DNA of 64,000 nucleotides from Aptenodytes patagonicus (lineage: Eukaryota; Chordata; Aves; Sphenisciformes; Spheniscidae). Shown piece after piece: positions 9,501-16,830 of the stretch. The notes under the pieces were generated by a model. That model ran no database searches. It was not told the origin of the DNA and saw nothing but the letters and a program-made list of their open reading frames with translations. How positions within the stretch are numbered: position 1 is the stretch's first letter; each line of letters begins with the position of its first letter. The stretch is from NCBI RefSeq assembly GCF_965638725.1, contig NC_134958.1:14077464-14141463 (forward strand), read 5' to 3'. A program made the position numbers and the translations under genes.

Positions 9501-10315
9501 CACTTTGAGTGGTTCATCAGCCTGCTAACGAAGCTGGAAATGGAGCAGGCTGAGCAGGAGCCGGGAGGTAAGCAGGAGGCAGGGGCCAGCCAGCGCGGCC
9601 TGCTGACCTGGGGATGCCCAGCCCTGTGCTTGGCATTGCCCCCAGGAGAGCCCAACCCGACCCGACGGGGCACGGTGTGGGGCTGGACCTCCCGACTGCA
9701 GCCAGGCTCCCCTTGAACACCCAGGGCGGTTTTTGGAGATGCACATGTACATGACGTCGGCCCTCAGCAAGAATGACATGAAGGCCATCGGGCTGCAGAT
9801 GGCCCTGGACCTGCTGGCCGCAAAGGAGCAGAGGGACTCGATCACGGGGCTGCGGACCAGGACCCAGCCCGGCCGCCCGGACTGGAGCAAGGTGAGGGCT
9901 GGCCCTGCCCCGCTGCCAAAATCATGGTCATGGGAAGGGAGCCATGTCCCCCGAACCCAGTCTTTTTTGGGGGGACACAACAGGAGAGCCCCATTTCGGA
10001 GCGGGAGGATGCACCGGAATATCCAGACCTGGGGAAGCCTCTCCCTCCCGCAAGTGCCGTGGGGGCTCAGGGAGGCTGAGTTGTGCCGAGCAGCAGCTGC
10101 CAAAGCAGGCAGGAATCTGGCCATCCCTGGGGCAGGAGCGGGCTGTGCCACCACCTCCTCTTCTCCTTTTGCCTGTGCCCTAGGTGTTTGGGAAGGTGGC
10201 GGAGGAGAAGAGAGGGAAAGTCCAAGTCTTCTTCTGTGGCTCGCCGGCACTTGCCAAAGTCATCAGGGCGCACTGTGAGCACTTCGGCTTCCGCTTCTTC
10301 AAAGAAAACTTCTAG
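423..10315 (+). CDS. NOX5: NADPH oxidase 5, 14 exons, 5' partial
   Basis: NOX5 moves electrons from cytosolic NADPH through FAD and two haems across the membrane to oxygen, making superoxide. It is switched on by calcium binding to its EF-hands and does not need the p22phox/p47phox partners. Exons are 423-573, 1435-1645, 2130-2364, 2772-2925, 3803-3978, 4341-4523, 5278-5410, 6709-6851, 8262-8306, 8651-8775, 9191-9275, 9468-9567, 9725-9891 and 10184-10315. Every intron is GT-AG, phases match throughout, and the 2040 nt give 679 residues plus TAG. Visible features are EF loops at residues 12-23, 48-59 and 92-103; haem His 228/242 and 315/328 with the NOX2-like x13 and x12 spacings; HPFTIS at 403-408; GAGIGITP at 501-508; CGSP at 654-657; and a terminal Phe. 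The visible length matches the human protein after its first ~58 residues, as I recall it. The start codon is not in the window. Intron sizes range from about 160 to 1,400 bp. Confidence 0.97.
574..1434 (+). other. NOX5 intron (861 bp)
   Basis: This is unique, moderately GC-rich sequence. A 204-codon open frame crosses most of it, but it lacks exon borders and any family motif and is treated as chance. No repeat is evident. Confidence 0.7.
1435..1645 (+). CDS. NOX5: NOX5 exon 2: EF-hands
   Basis: It encodes residues 51-120 and part of codon 121. It completes the second loop ([12 protein letters not shown], 48-59) and carries the third ([12 protein letters not shown], 92-103). All calcium-coordinating positions look intact: acidic at 1, 3 and 12, Gly at 6. 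The segment between them, with the hydrophobic CLRESAIAL stretch, matches the NOX5 pattern. The donor AG|GTAGCT splits a Ser codon. Confidence 0.95.
1824..2072. repeat. Minisatellite in NOX5 intron, GGGTGCAGGGATG-type units
   Basis: Repeated words GGATGCAGGGATGGGTGCA and GGATGGTGCCAAGCTGGGTG recur with small changes across about 250 bp of the 484-bp intron 1646-2129. The arrangement is higher-order, with a ~12-18 bp subunit alternating between GGATGCA, GGGTGCA and GGATGGTG words. It ends about 55 bp before the acceptor of the next exon. Confidence 0.85.
2130..2364 (+). CDS. NOX5: NOX5 exon 3: linker and first transmembrane helix
   Basis: It encodes residues 121-199. A proline-rich linker (PPPP at 128-131) and a basic patch (RSRRPR) are followed by [11 protein letters not shown], typical of NOX5. 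The first membrane helix is at about 153-172, and the [10 protein letters not shown] segment leads into helix 2. The exon ends in phase 0 before GTGAGT. Confidence 0.95.
2365..2771 (+). other. NOX5 intron (407 bp)
   Basis: This is unique GC-rich sequence with a short AT-rich patch near 2550-2575. No other feature is visible. Confidence 0.7.
2772..2925 (+). CDS. NOX5: NOX5 exon 4: helices 2-3 with first haem His pair
   Basis: It encodes residues 200-250 plus part of 251. [11 protein letters not shown] lies at the end of helix 2 and the loop. [19 protein letters not shown] follows, with His 228 and His 242 separated by 13 residues, as for the helix-3 haem ligands of NOX2 (known from the family). 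The donor is TTCA|GTAAGT. Confidence 0.95.
2926..3802 (+). other. NOX5 intron (877 bp) with minisatellite
   Basis: The middle is occupied by a GC-rich minisatellite (listed separately). A small CACAGCCCTGCACC-type duplication sits at about 3457-3500, and a poly(A) run lies near 3694-3705. The GT-rich stretch before 3800 leads into the acceptor. Confidence 0.7.
3128..3262. repeat. Minisatellite in NOX5 intron, GGGGATGCACATGTCCCAGG units
   Basis: About six imperfect copies of a ~20-25 bp unit (core GATGCACATGTCCCAGGGG) lie head to tail. Copies vary at the CACATG/CAGGTG/AACATG position and in the length of the G run. The complementary strand is C-rich and codes nothing recognisable. Confidence 0.85.
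3803..3978 (+). CDS. NOX5: NOX5 exon 5: extracellular loop and helix 4
   Basis: It encodes residues 251-309. This is the least conserved exon: the loop starts [17 protein letters not shown], then a conserved ARPGVG-type motif, a helix at about 281-296 and the conserved CVRRSGHFE end. The length is within one residue of the human exon as I recall it. The acceptor CCCAG|GC keeps the frame; the nearby AG at 3805-3806 would break it. Confidence 0.9.
3979..4340 (+). other. NOX5 intron (362 bp)
   Basis: This is unique sequence with a clear pyrimidine-rich acceptor tract before 4341. Nothing else is seen. Confidence 0.7.
4341..4523 (+). CDS. NOX5: NOX5 exon 6: helices 5-6 with second haem His pair
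   Basis: It encodes residues 310-370. It starts [13 protein letters not shown] and continues [10 protein letters not shown], giving His 315 and His 328 separated by 12 residues, matching the helix-5 haem ligands of NOX2. Helix 6 is at about 336-352, then [11 protein letters not shown] starts the dehydrogenase domain. The donor AAG|GTCTGC is weak beyond the GT. Confidence 0.95.
4524..5277 (+). other. NOX5 intron (754 bp)
   Basis: The first part has a C-rich run near 4577-4585. It is followed by an AATAAA hexamer at 4611 and then AT-rich unique sequence (4640-5170). The frame of exon 6 stays open through the intron to a stop at 4749-4751. No repeat is recognised. Confidence 0.7.
4611..4616 (+). 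terminator. Intronic AATAAA, possible cryptic poly(A) signal
   Basis: A canonical hexamer lies 88 bp after the weak donor of exon 6, in gene orientation. It could permit early polyadenylation. However, cleavage 10-30 nt downstream would come before the in-frame stop at 4749-4751, giving a non-stop transcript. Use is doubtful. Confidence 0.25.
5278..5410 (+). CDS. NOX5: NOX5 exon 7: FAD-binding segment
   Basis: It encodes residues 371-414 and part of 415. GDYVYLNIP (387-395) and [12 protein letters not shown] (401-412) are the FAD-binding signatures of the ferredoxin-reductase-like fold. The acceptor is CCTCCAG|GTA and the donor CAAG|GTGATC. Confidence 0.95.
5433..5483. repeat. Three-copy TTTTGCATCAC short tandem motif
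   Basis: TTTTGCATCAC occurs three times in 51 bp, separated by GGGGATG and CAGGATGTTG spacers. It lies between the exon-7 donor and the CR1 insertion. No function is assigned. Confidence 0.8.
5579..6379 (+). mobile_element. CR1 LINE, 5'-truncated, in NOX5 intron
   Basis: This is the 3' end of a chicken-repeat-1 (CR1) non-LTR retrotransposon. From about 5585 to the TAG at 6281-6283 the frame encodes the C-terminal part of the CR1 ORF2 protein, recognisable by [28 protein letters not shown] and WNRLPREVV. The 3' untranslated tail GGACTCGATGATCTTAGAGG is followed by about four ATTCTATG repeats, the CR1 hallmark. The 5' part of ORF2 (endonuclease and main reverse-transcriptase domain) is missing, as usual for CR1. 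About 230 codons without a stop suggest a fairly young copy. It lies in the same orientation as NOX5. Confidence 0.95.
6380..6708 (+). other. NOX5 intron remainder after CR1
   Basis: This is unique sequence between the CR1 tail and the next exon. It includes a TATATACAAACATG patch near 6419 and a pyrimidine-rich acceptor ending CCTGCAG at 6708. Confidence 0.65.
6709..6851 (+). CDS. NOX5: NOX5 exon 8: dehydrogenase domain and polybasic region
   Basis: It encodes residues 415-462. It starts [21 protein letters not shown], then a Pro/Glu-rich stretch ([10 protein letters not shown]), then [15 protein letters not shown]. The last part corresponds to the C-terminal polybasic region that binds phosphoinositides and carries PKC sites in human NOX5. 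Basic residues are kept or increased, but the aligned Thr/Ser sites differ (see findings). The donor is CAG|GTTGGT. Confidence 0.92.
6852..8261 (+). other. NOX5 intron (1,410 bp), largest in the visible gene
   Basis: This is GC-rich unique sequence to about 7600, then less GC-rich. An acceptor-like CTTCCAG at 7335-7341 exists, but adding an exon there would break an otherwise complete alignment. I recognise no mobile element. Confidence 0.65.
8262..8306 (+). CDS. NOX5: NOX5 exon 9: 45-nt microexon
   Basis: It encodes 15 residues (463-477), [15 protein letters not shown], equivalent to the human segment ending HKFCNIK. It has phase 0 on both sides, acceptor TTGCAG and donor AAG|GTGAGG. The length leaves no gap between exons 8 and 10 relative to human NOX5. 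Confidence 0.85.
8307..8650 (+). other. NOX5 intron (344 bp)
   Basis: This is unique sequence with a clear acceptor TCTCCTAG before 8651. Nothing else is seen. Confidence 0.65.
8651..8775 (+). CDS. NOX5: NOX5 exon 10: NADPH-binding glycine motif
   Basis: It encodes residues 478-518 and part of 519: [15 protein letters not shown] then [24 protein letters not shown] and GAGIGITP are the NADPH-binding motifs of NOX dehydrogenase domains. This is one of the most conserved parts of the gene. The donor is AG|GTTGGT. Confidence 0.96.
8776..9190 (+). other. NOX5 intron (415 bp)
   Basis: This is unique sequence with a GC-rich GGGGCAGGCAGG repeat-like word at about 9150-9170, close to the acceptor. 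Nothing else is seen. Confidence 0.65.
9191..9275 (+). CDS. NOX5: NOX5 exon 11: basic and CxxC segment
   Basis: It encodes residues 519-547, [20 protein letters not shown] and onward. The CPSC pair is typical of NOX5. The insert is acidic after the Cys pair (EDLRDEE). The donor is AAG|GTAGGA. Confidence 0.93.
9468..9567 (+). CDS. NOX5: NOX5 exon 12: dehydrogenase core
   Basis: It encodes residues 548-580 and part of 581, including [16 protein letters not shown] and [12 protein letters not shown], both strongly NOX5-like. The acceptor is CTTCCAG and the donor GAG|GTAAGC. The flanking introns are only 192 and 157 bp. Confidence 0.95.
9725..9891 (+). CDS. NOX5: NOX5 exon 13: dehydrogenase core
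   Basis: It encodes residues 581-636: [14 protein letters not shown], then [16 protein letters not shown], then [12 protein letters not shown]. This is the region before the final NADPH-binding strand. It has a phase-1 start and phase-0 end, with donor AAG|GTGAGG. Confidence 0.96.
10184..10315 (+). CDS. NOX5: NOX5 last exon: final NADPH strand and C-terminus
   Basis: It encodes residues 637-679 and [17 protein letters not shown] holds the CGSP motif that contacts [19 protein letters not shown] is the conserved C-terminus with the terminal Phe that stacks on FAD in NOX enzymes. The acceptor is CCCTAG. Confidence 0.97.
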   Translation: MFGKVAEEKRGKVQVFFCGSPALAKVIRAHCEHFGFRFFKENF

Positions 10316-10497
10316 CCACCAGCCCTTCCCTCCCTGCCTGCCCCTGCCAGCCCTGATGTGGGGTGATGGGCTCCGGTGGCCGGATCCTGCTGCACCGCCC
10401 ATGTTGGCTCCCGGCTGCTGCTCAGTCAGAGCTGGGGAGGGTGGGATGCACAGCAAGCAAGGGACAGGGAGAGGAATGGGCTGAGCTGGGCCACGGG

Positions 10498-10865
10498 GCT
10501 TTGGGATGGAGGGGACAGGGACTTGGAGCCATTCGGGGTGTCCTGGACCATCTATGCAGGGGTTTTGAGGGGGAAAGGACCAGTGTCCCAGAGCACTTTG
10601 GGATGGGGGGGACAGGGTCCTAAAGCACCTTGCAGGGCTTTGGGGTGGAGGGGAGAGGGTCCTGCATCACTTTGCAGAGCTTTGGGATGGAAGGGATGGG
10701 GTCCTGCATCACTTTGCAGGGCTTTGGGATGGAGCCCGTTGGGATGGAGAGGACGAGTGTCCTCCATCACCTTGCAGGGCTTTGGTATGGAGGGGACAGG
10801 GTCCTGGAGCCCTTTGGGATGGAGGAGATGGGTGTCCCGGAGCACGTTGCAGGGCTCCGGGGTGG
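10498..10865. repeat. Minisatellite downstream of the NOX5 stop, ~40-50 bp units
   Basis: Roughly eight imperfect copies carry the core words GGGCTTTGGGATGGAGGGGACA, GGGTCCTG and CATCACTTTGCAG. The unit changes length between copies and the array runs into the CpG-rich block. It starts 183 bp after the stop codon, so it probably lies in the 3' UTR. Confidence 0.88.
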
Positions 10866-11115
10866 CGGGTCCGGCGTCCCGCAGGACCCGGCGGGGCTCT
10901 GGGCGGTCGGGCCCCGCCGGCGGAGCGGCGCCCACAGGAGGGCACTGCAGACTCGGCAACCAGGACCGTGCCGGCCGCCCGGGGCCGGGGCTGCGCTGGC
11001 CCCGGCCCCTCCGGCCCTCCTGCCCAAGGGCGGACCTGCCGCAGCCCGCTGCCAGCCCGCTGCCCGCCCCGAGCCCGGCCCCGCACCCCGCGGCAGCCCC
11101 AGCAGCTCCGGCTGC
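10855..11115. promoter_or_regulatory. Short CpG-rich block 3' of NOX5
   Basis: The stretch is very GC-rich with frequent CpG (for example GGTCCGGCGTCCCGC and GGGCCCCGCCGGCGGAGCGGCG), unlike its flanks. It could be a small CpG island, an alternative promoter, or simply a GC-rich 3' UTR. No TATA box or downstream exon is evident. Confidence 0.4.
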
Positions 11116-11409
11116 TCCTTTCCGGAGGGCACCGTACATTTTTCTGCAAAGACAAATAATATGGCAGCCCCCCACCCCGTCCCGTCCCAGCCCTGGTTTG
11201 CAGCGCAGAAGGGGTTTTGCCTCTTTTTCCACTAGGAAAACAGATATTTTGGTGGTGCCGAGGGGGCCCAGCACAGCCCACCCGCCTCAGGATGGCTGGT
11301 GGGATGGGGCCACTTCCGACACGCTGGACCCCGGAGTGCGGGGATGCCCCCATGCGTGGTCGGCAGCTCTGGCAGCAGCGGTGGCCTGCAGGGACCCATC
11401 GCTGTTCAA

Positions 11410-11415
11410 AATAAA
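11410..11415 (+). terminator. Candidate NOX5 poly(A) signal
   Basis: This is the first canonical AATAAA after the stop codon, 1.1 kb downstream, followed by a GTGTGAGG stretch that fits a GT-rich downstream element. Confidence 0.5.
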
Positions 11416-11501
11416 TGCTCGTGTGAGGCTGCCTTCCCTGGCTGATTTATACAGCCTTTTATGGCCCGCCTGTGCAATACACTGATGCTTTTGTGCAAAA
11501 A

Positions 11502-11507
11502 AATAAA
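11502..11507 (+). terminator. Second candidate poly(A) signal
   Basis: This AATAAA lies in an A-rich context about 90 bp after the first. Either may be used. Confidence 0.4.
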
Positions 11508-11529
11508 AAGGTAAGATTAATGTAGATGA

Positions 11530-13250
11530 GACACTCATCTGATGGCAGAGTTACCCATGGGGAAAGTAAAGTCTAACCCAGAGCCGGAGGAGCAGCCTGC
11601 TGCCGGCACGGTGTGCTCCCGGCCACCTCGCAGAGCCAGTGCATCCCGGGCACGGCAGGGCACAACACGGGTGCTGAGGGACCCACGCCTTGGGAAGGCT
11701 CTGAGCACCCAGCCGTGCCATGGGGCAGGATCGCACCCCTGGGTGCAGTGGGAGCCCACGGCAGAGGAAAGTGTGCAGCACCCTGCACCTTGCGGTCCCT
11801 GGGCTACCATGCCGTGCAGAATGGGTGCTAATCGGCGTGGCTGCTGGAGGGGCACGAGAGCCCGGCCTGGCCTGCAAGCGTGGCTGGGGCGGCCGTCAGC
11901 ATGGCCTGGGCTGCAGAGCCAGTGCGGTGCCTTGCCCTGCCCTTCGGCACTCGCCCCATCCACAGCTTTGCTTCCCTCCCTCCTCCTTTCTGGGGCCATT
12001 TTGGCTGGAATTTGATGCTGGAACTCCGCTGCCTTCCAGAGCTGACCACAGCATCCACGCCCATCCTGGGGTGCATCTTCACCTCGTGCATGGAGGTGCA
12101 TCCAATGCTCCTTGTTTTGCCTGTGCATTTGCCCGTGAGTACTTGGTCCCCCCCAGAAAAGCCTTGCCCTAGCCGTGGCAGCCGCAGGAAGGTGTCAATC
12201 CAGTGGGAAGCCCAGGACGGTGCCCTGGGCAGCAAGCAGGGGGCTGAGCCCCCTTGTCCCCAGTGCCAGCACAGCACTGGGAGCTGCCCCACCGCTGCCT
12301 TTTGCAGGCATGGCCTGAGCGAGGCAGAAATCCCCCAACACTAGGATATGCACCTTCCTGCTCTTGTTTTTCTTGCAACCCCAGCAACCCTGCCGTAGCC
12401 CCTCCTGCACAAAGTAACGGGGCAGGTGAGCTGCAGGGGGGTGGCAGAGTTCACTGGGGTGACACCCGGGACCCCCTGTGCCAGGCTGTCAGTCCACTCC
12501 ACCGGCCTCATCCCGGACCCGCTGGGATGCCAGCACAGGGACCACCAACCTTATCACTTAGCCTAAATCAGTAGCTGATGCAGGAGGCAGTGAGGAGCTG
12601 GGCTGTGCAATCGGCTCCAGCGATATGGTGAAATCTGGAGCCAGAGAGGAGAAACATTTGACGTGGGGCCATGACATAAACTCTGTGGCTGAGTCTGCTT
12701 CAGACAGCATGGTAGATGTGTTGGGTAATGATCCCCTCTGGGTTACATCCAGGGCTGACGCGTGATGGATGGAGAGACAACAGAGAGCTCTCAGCACCCT
12801 GTGAACACGCAGCACGAGGTGAAGATCCCAAAGTCAAGTGTCAATTTTTCTTAACCCTGGCTAATGCGGGCTCCTTGCCTCCTCAGTTAGCGGCAGGATG
12901 GAAATGTAAGGCAGCTCACTGAGCTGAGCTCCTCCGGCGGTGTCAGCGTGGGAGCAGGGCTCCCCTTTCCTCTTCATCCCACTGCATCCTTCTGACAACG
13001 TATTCTCCAGCTTCAGCTCGCTCTGCAAAGAGTCTCCTCAGCTCTGCACTCCCCATCGCGGCTCCATGTCCCTTCCAAGCTTCGGCCAAGGAAACCAAAC
13101 CCGCTCAGAGTCTTTGCGAGAGACCCATGCTGCGAAACGGAGCCTGGATGTGACCCCGAACCCATGGGCTGATCCTCTGGGGCATGGACCAGGGCGCCCG
13201 TTTACCGGCATTGCCGCAATGACAGCCCACATGCCGTAATTAAGGGGGCT
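11530..13250. other. Intergenic, GC-rich to mixed, no gene seen
   Basis: Several 100-200 codon open frames occur on both strands but overlap each other, lack splice-supported homology and have no recognisable domain. No repeat family is recognised. Confidence 0.6.
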
Positions 13251-14699
13251 GTTTCAATCAGGGGATGATGTAAGATCCTGCTCGCCACGTCCAAGGGAAA
13301 ATCAGGACAGCTGCAGCCTCCCGGGACTAGCAGGGAAATAAATATCCCCCCCGCACATGGAGTTACGGTGTTTTAGGGATATCTTTCAGCTACGCTCCCG
13401 GATTGACTCCATTCATGTGCATACATCTATGCTTTCACATTGCCAAAGGTGCCAGAAAAAAAAAAATGTGGCTGTATATGGCAGCGTCACGTGGATGAGG
13501 AAAACACACTCATCTCAATCATAAAGAAGAGTTAATTACATGTCCCTGTTCTCCCTACTTTTCAAAGCAATTATAAACAGAATGAATCATTATGCGTCTG
13601 CTGATAATCATTTTCATTCCGCATCCCCGCTGAATTGCAGGGTGCTGAAGCACTCTGATGCTTGCAGCATCTCCAGAGAAAATAAAGCAAATTTAGCTCT
13701 TTTTGAGCATTGTGGCACCAGGGCACCCAAAGCAGAGGGATTTTGGGGAGAAATCACGCAAAACACCCAAGAAACAGGGATGCCACCCTGGTGGGAAGCG
13801 TGCAGCCATGCTTTCAAAGGGCGGGAGGGTCTTGCGAGGCTGGTGGGCTTTGATTTTTATTTTCCCTTTAGAGGAAAGCGTCGGTGTTTGGGGACACCGA
13901 GACGTATAGAGTGTCCGCTCTGCTGCTGGCAGGCTGCCCGCCAGCACGCACGCTGCCGGCCTTTTGCAGTCGTGCATATGGTTCATTGGCAGGAATTTGG
14001 TTGCTCCTCCTGTTTCAGGGCTTGCAACGTGCATGCACACCGCACCCCCCCAGGCACATTGCAGGAGGTAGTTTTGCTGTCCCAGAGCATGCAAGCATCT
14101 TGCAGGCTTTCAGCTGCCTGTTCCTGCCTGCTCATGCCTGCAGTGGTACCCGCCCGCGCGCGCTTGCTCCCACCCTAGGGTTGTTTTCCATCACTGGTGG
14201 GCAGGAAGGCAGGCTGATGCTCAGCAGACGGTGGGGAAACGCTCTCCAAGGGGGGATGGAGGCAGCATCAAGGTCACTGCTGACATGATGAATACTGAGC
14301 TGCTCACGTCTCAGCCACAGCGATGAAAAATTAATGAATTTCTTCCCCTTCCATCTGCAGAAGCTCTGTCAGCTGCCATTTTTCCCCACTTCTCCGGTTC
14401 ATCGGATGTTTCCTTTGGTCCAAGGAATAAATGATTAAAACATGTGAGAGTTGTGGAGGGGGGAATTGCTGCTGCTCATGGGGTTTTGGCCCTGGAGTGG
14501 GCATGGAGCTGAAGCAGTGGGGTACAGGCAGCTTTGGCTCCTTGGCCAAACCAAGCCACAACTGGGATGGGAAACGGTGCCCAGGGAGGCGCTGCTCCCT
14601 CCAAGCCCGGGGTCCGCTTTGTTTTGGGGTTGTTTTTCATGTTAAAGCAACAGGAGGCTCCAAATCAGGAGCTGGGGAGGCAGGGGGTGAGGTTGGATA

Positions 14700-14860
14700 A
14701 CGATATACCTCCTGATTAACGCCCTCCCTTGGCTGGCTTCATTATTATGATTACACTCTGGCTGTAGCATAGCAACAGCTAATTGTTGGTTGGATGCAAA
14801 GTGCATAATTCCCTGTATTAAAATTTTATTAAGATATAATTGCATTCATCTTGCAGCAGT
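14700..14860. other. AT-rich block, candidate conserved non-coding element
   Basis: The block is dense in homeodomain-type TAAT/ATTA words and CATTATTATGATTAC, with few CpG and no open frame. This is the look of amniote conserved non-coding elements, but conservation cannot be measured here. Confidence 0.25.
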
Positions 14861-15359
14861 GGATGCTTCAAAGATGCCGAGAAGAGGCAGCAGCGCTTGT
14901 TGGGGCTCTGCTGTGTTCACCCCGGGCTGCCGCCCCAGTTGATGGGGTTTCGAGTGATGGCTGAGCCTCGGGACATCGGGTCTGGGTGTCAGGATGTCAG
15001 GGGTCCTCAGTGCCGGACGGGGGCTGGGTGCTGGGTTTCAGGTTGGAGAGGGCTGGCTGAGGGCACCTGGGCTGCAGCGCCTCTTGCACAGAATATTGCA
15101 TGCAGAATATTCCCTGACAAACCCTCAAAAGATAAATTTTCATCCATTGACAAACGAAAATGAGGATTTGAGAGGTGATGAAGCGCTGCCATGTATCAGT
15201 GCTGCTGGAGGGCTGCGAGGGGCAGCTGCCGTCAGCACAGGAAGGTTTTTGCAACCTGTTGTTAAGAAGAGACTAAAATAGGAGCTTACAGCTGCCAAAA
15301 GCCCTTTGCTCCTCCGGCACCGCGTCCCTGCTCCTCTGAAATCCAGACAGGAGGGAAAC

Positions 15360-15730
15360 CTTAAAGAAACTGTATTTATTAACGGTATGATCACACCTGG
15401 CATATTCTATTACTAAGTGGTCCTGGTACATAGATATTATTCACTTAAGTAATCAATCACTGCCAACAAATTACAGGATACAGGGAATGAAATTAGCAAA
15501 ATGAACTATGGATGTAAAATTCATTTGAAATTCAATTTAGGAGCAACATTAGCTTTCAATTAGTCTGCCCAACTGTTTGAGCATCATTTTGTCTATCAGA
15601 TTTTTAAATAAATGTAATTAACCTTTGCTGTTAAATTGCTGTTGATTTCATTGATATAATTATTATGCGACTCCTAATATTTTGCTTGGATGATATCTCA
15701 TTAGCTGGTGGCTTCTAATTAGGGAAACAA
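15360..15730. other. AT-rich block, candidate conserved non-coding element
   Basis: About 370 bp is packed with TAAT/ATTA, CAATTTA and TCATTAGCT words without simple repeats. It sits between GC-rich sequence on both sides, so the sharp composition change is itself visible. Function as an enhancer is inference only. Confidence 0.3.
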
Positions 15731-16778
15731 AGGACCGGTGGTAATTTCTGGGTCGTCTTCTTCCCTCTGCCTGGTGGGGTGGGGGAGGGAGATGCTCCAG
15801 AGCCGGGAGTTTGGGTGTGAAATTTTGTAGGGGGAGGGGACATGGCCTGCCCCTGCTGTCCCCAGCACAACTGGTCCCAAACTGGTGGAGCTGGGGACTG
15901 AGGAGCAGGGGGTGCTGGGGTGCCAGGGACAGGGGAAGGGCCACGGGGCGTAGGACCACGAGCAGAAGGAGGATGGGGGGGTCCTGCAAATTAAGGCAGC
16001 AGCACCCAGATGTTAGACACCTCCTTGGGCGTAGCTGGAGGGGCTGATACCGGCTTCGCCCCCGGTTATTTACAGCAGGGCGGATGGCCCACGGGGCGAG
16101 GTGGGGTTGGAAGGGCACTGGTGCTTTTTCGTGCTGCCTCTGTTGCCGTTTCCATCCCGGTCGCCAGCAGGATGCGGGGCGGGGAGCCCAGGCAGCGTTT
16201 GTCCCTAGCACCGTGGTAAGAAGAGGATATTTGGGTCTTTTCTTTCTGCTCACTGCTAACGCCCAGCGTGGCTGCTTCAATGCACTGTGTGTGGCCACAG
16301 TGGTAAATTCAGAATTAAATTCTTATTTTCGGGCAGTAAAAACTGTTTTGAAAGCGGGTGATCCCCTGCAGAGAGGAGGGTCGGGGACTGTCCCGTGGCA
16401 GGGGGGAGCGAGAGGCTCTGCCGCAGCCGTCAGCGGCTGCGCTTCCCCCTGCTGTCCTCCCGCCCGGCTTTCGAGAGGGGAGATGGATGAGATGGAGGAG
16501 TTAATTAAAGAGCAGTAACTTGTTACAGACTCATTTGAAGAGCTGGGGGTCTCGGCGCGGGCAGCAGCTGAGCGGGGCTGGGACGCTCCCCAGGTCACGG
16601 GCAGCCCCCCGTTCACAGCCAACAGCCCCAATAGTTGTTTTTCCCCCCGAAGAGAAATCTCTTTGACAGTCCCTTAATTCCCACGAGTTATTTCTAACAG
16701 ATACGGCTTTCCCCCTTCAGCTACGTGGAGTTTTGCGAGGTTATAAATCAAGCCAGTATCTGATATATAGGACTAATT

Positions 16779-16830
16779 CTGCCCCTATTGAAGCCGATGG
16801 AAATGTTTCCATTGACGTCAGCGGGAGCAG
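16779..16830. repeat. Old palindromic element with a perfect CRE
   Basis: Two ~25-bp arms (16779-16803 and 16806-16830) form an imperfect inverted repeat, about 18 of 25 positions pairing, with a 2-bp centre. The right arm contains TGACGTCA at 16813-16820, the full cAMP-response element. The arm sequence resembles an old dispersed amniote repeat I have seen in similar form, but I cannot name the family. Confidence 0.55.

Larger units (their letters stand above)
10316..11530 (+). other. NOX5 3' untranslated and downstream region
   Basis: After the stop there are no further exons with family features. The stretch contains a minisatellite, a CpG-rich block and two AATAAA hexamers (11410, 11502). 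Long open frames on both strands arise from the repeat and the GC-rich block and are not genes. Where the mRNA really ends cannot be fixed from sequence. Confidence 0.6.

Noticed and set aside
10376..11485. 369-codon + frame and 214-240-codon minus frames downstream of NOX5
   Set aside because: They are products of the minisatellite and the GC-rich block; the sequence is repetitive and has no domain.
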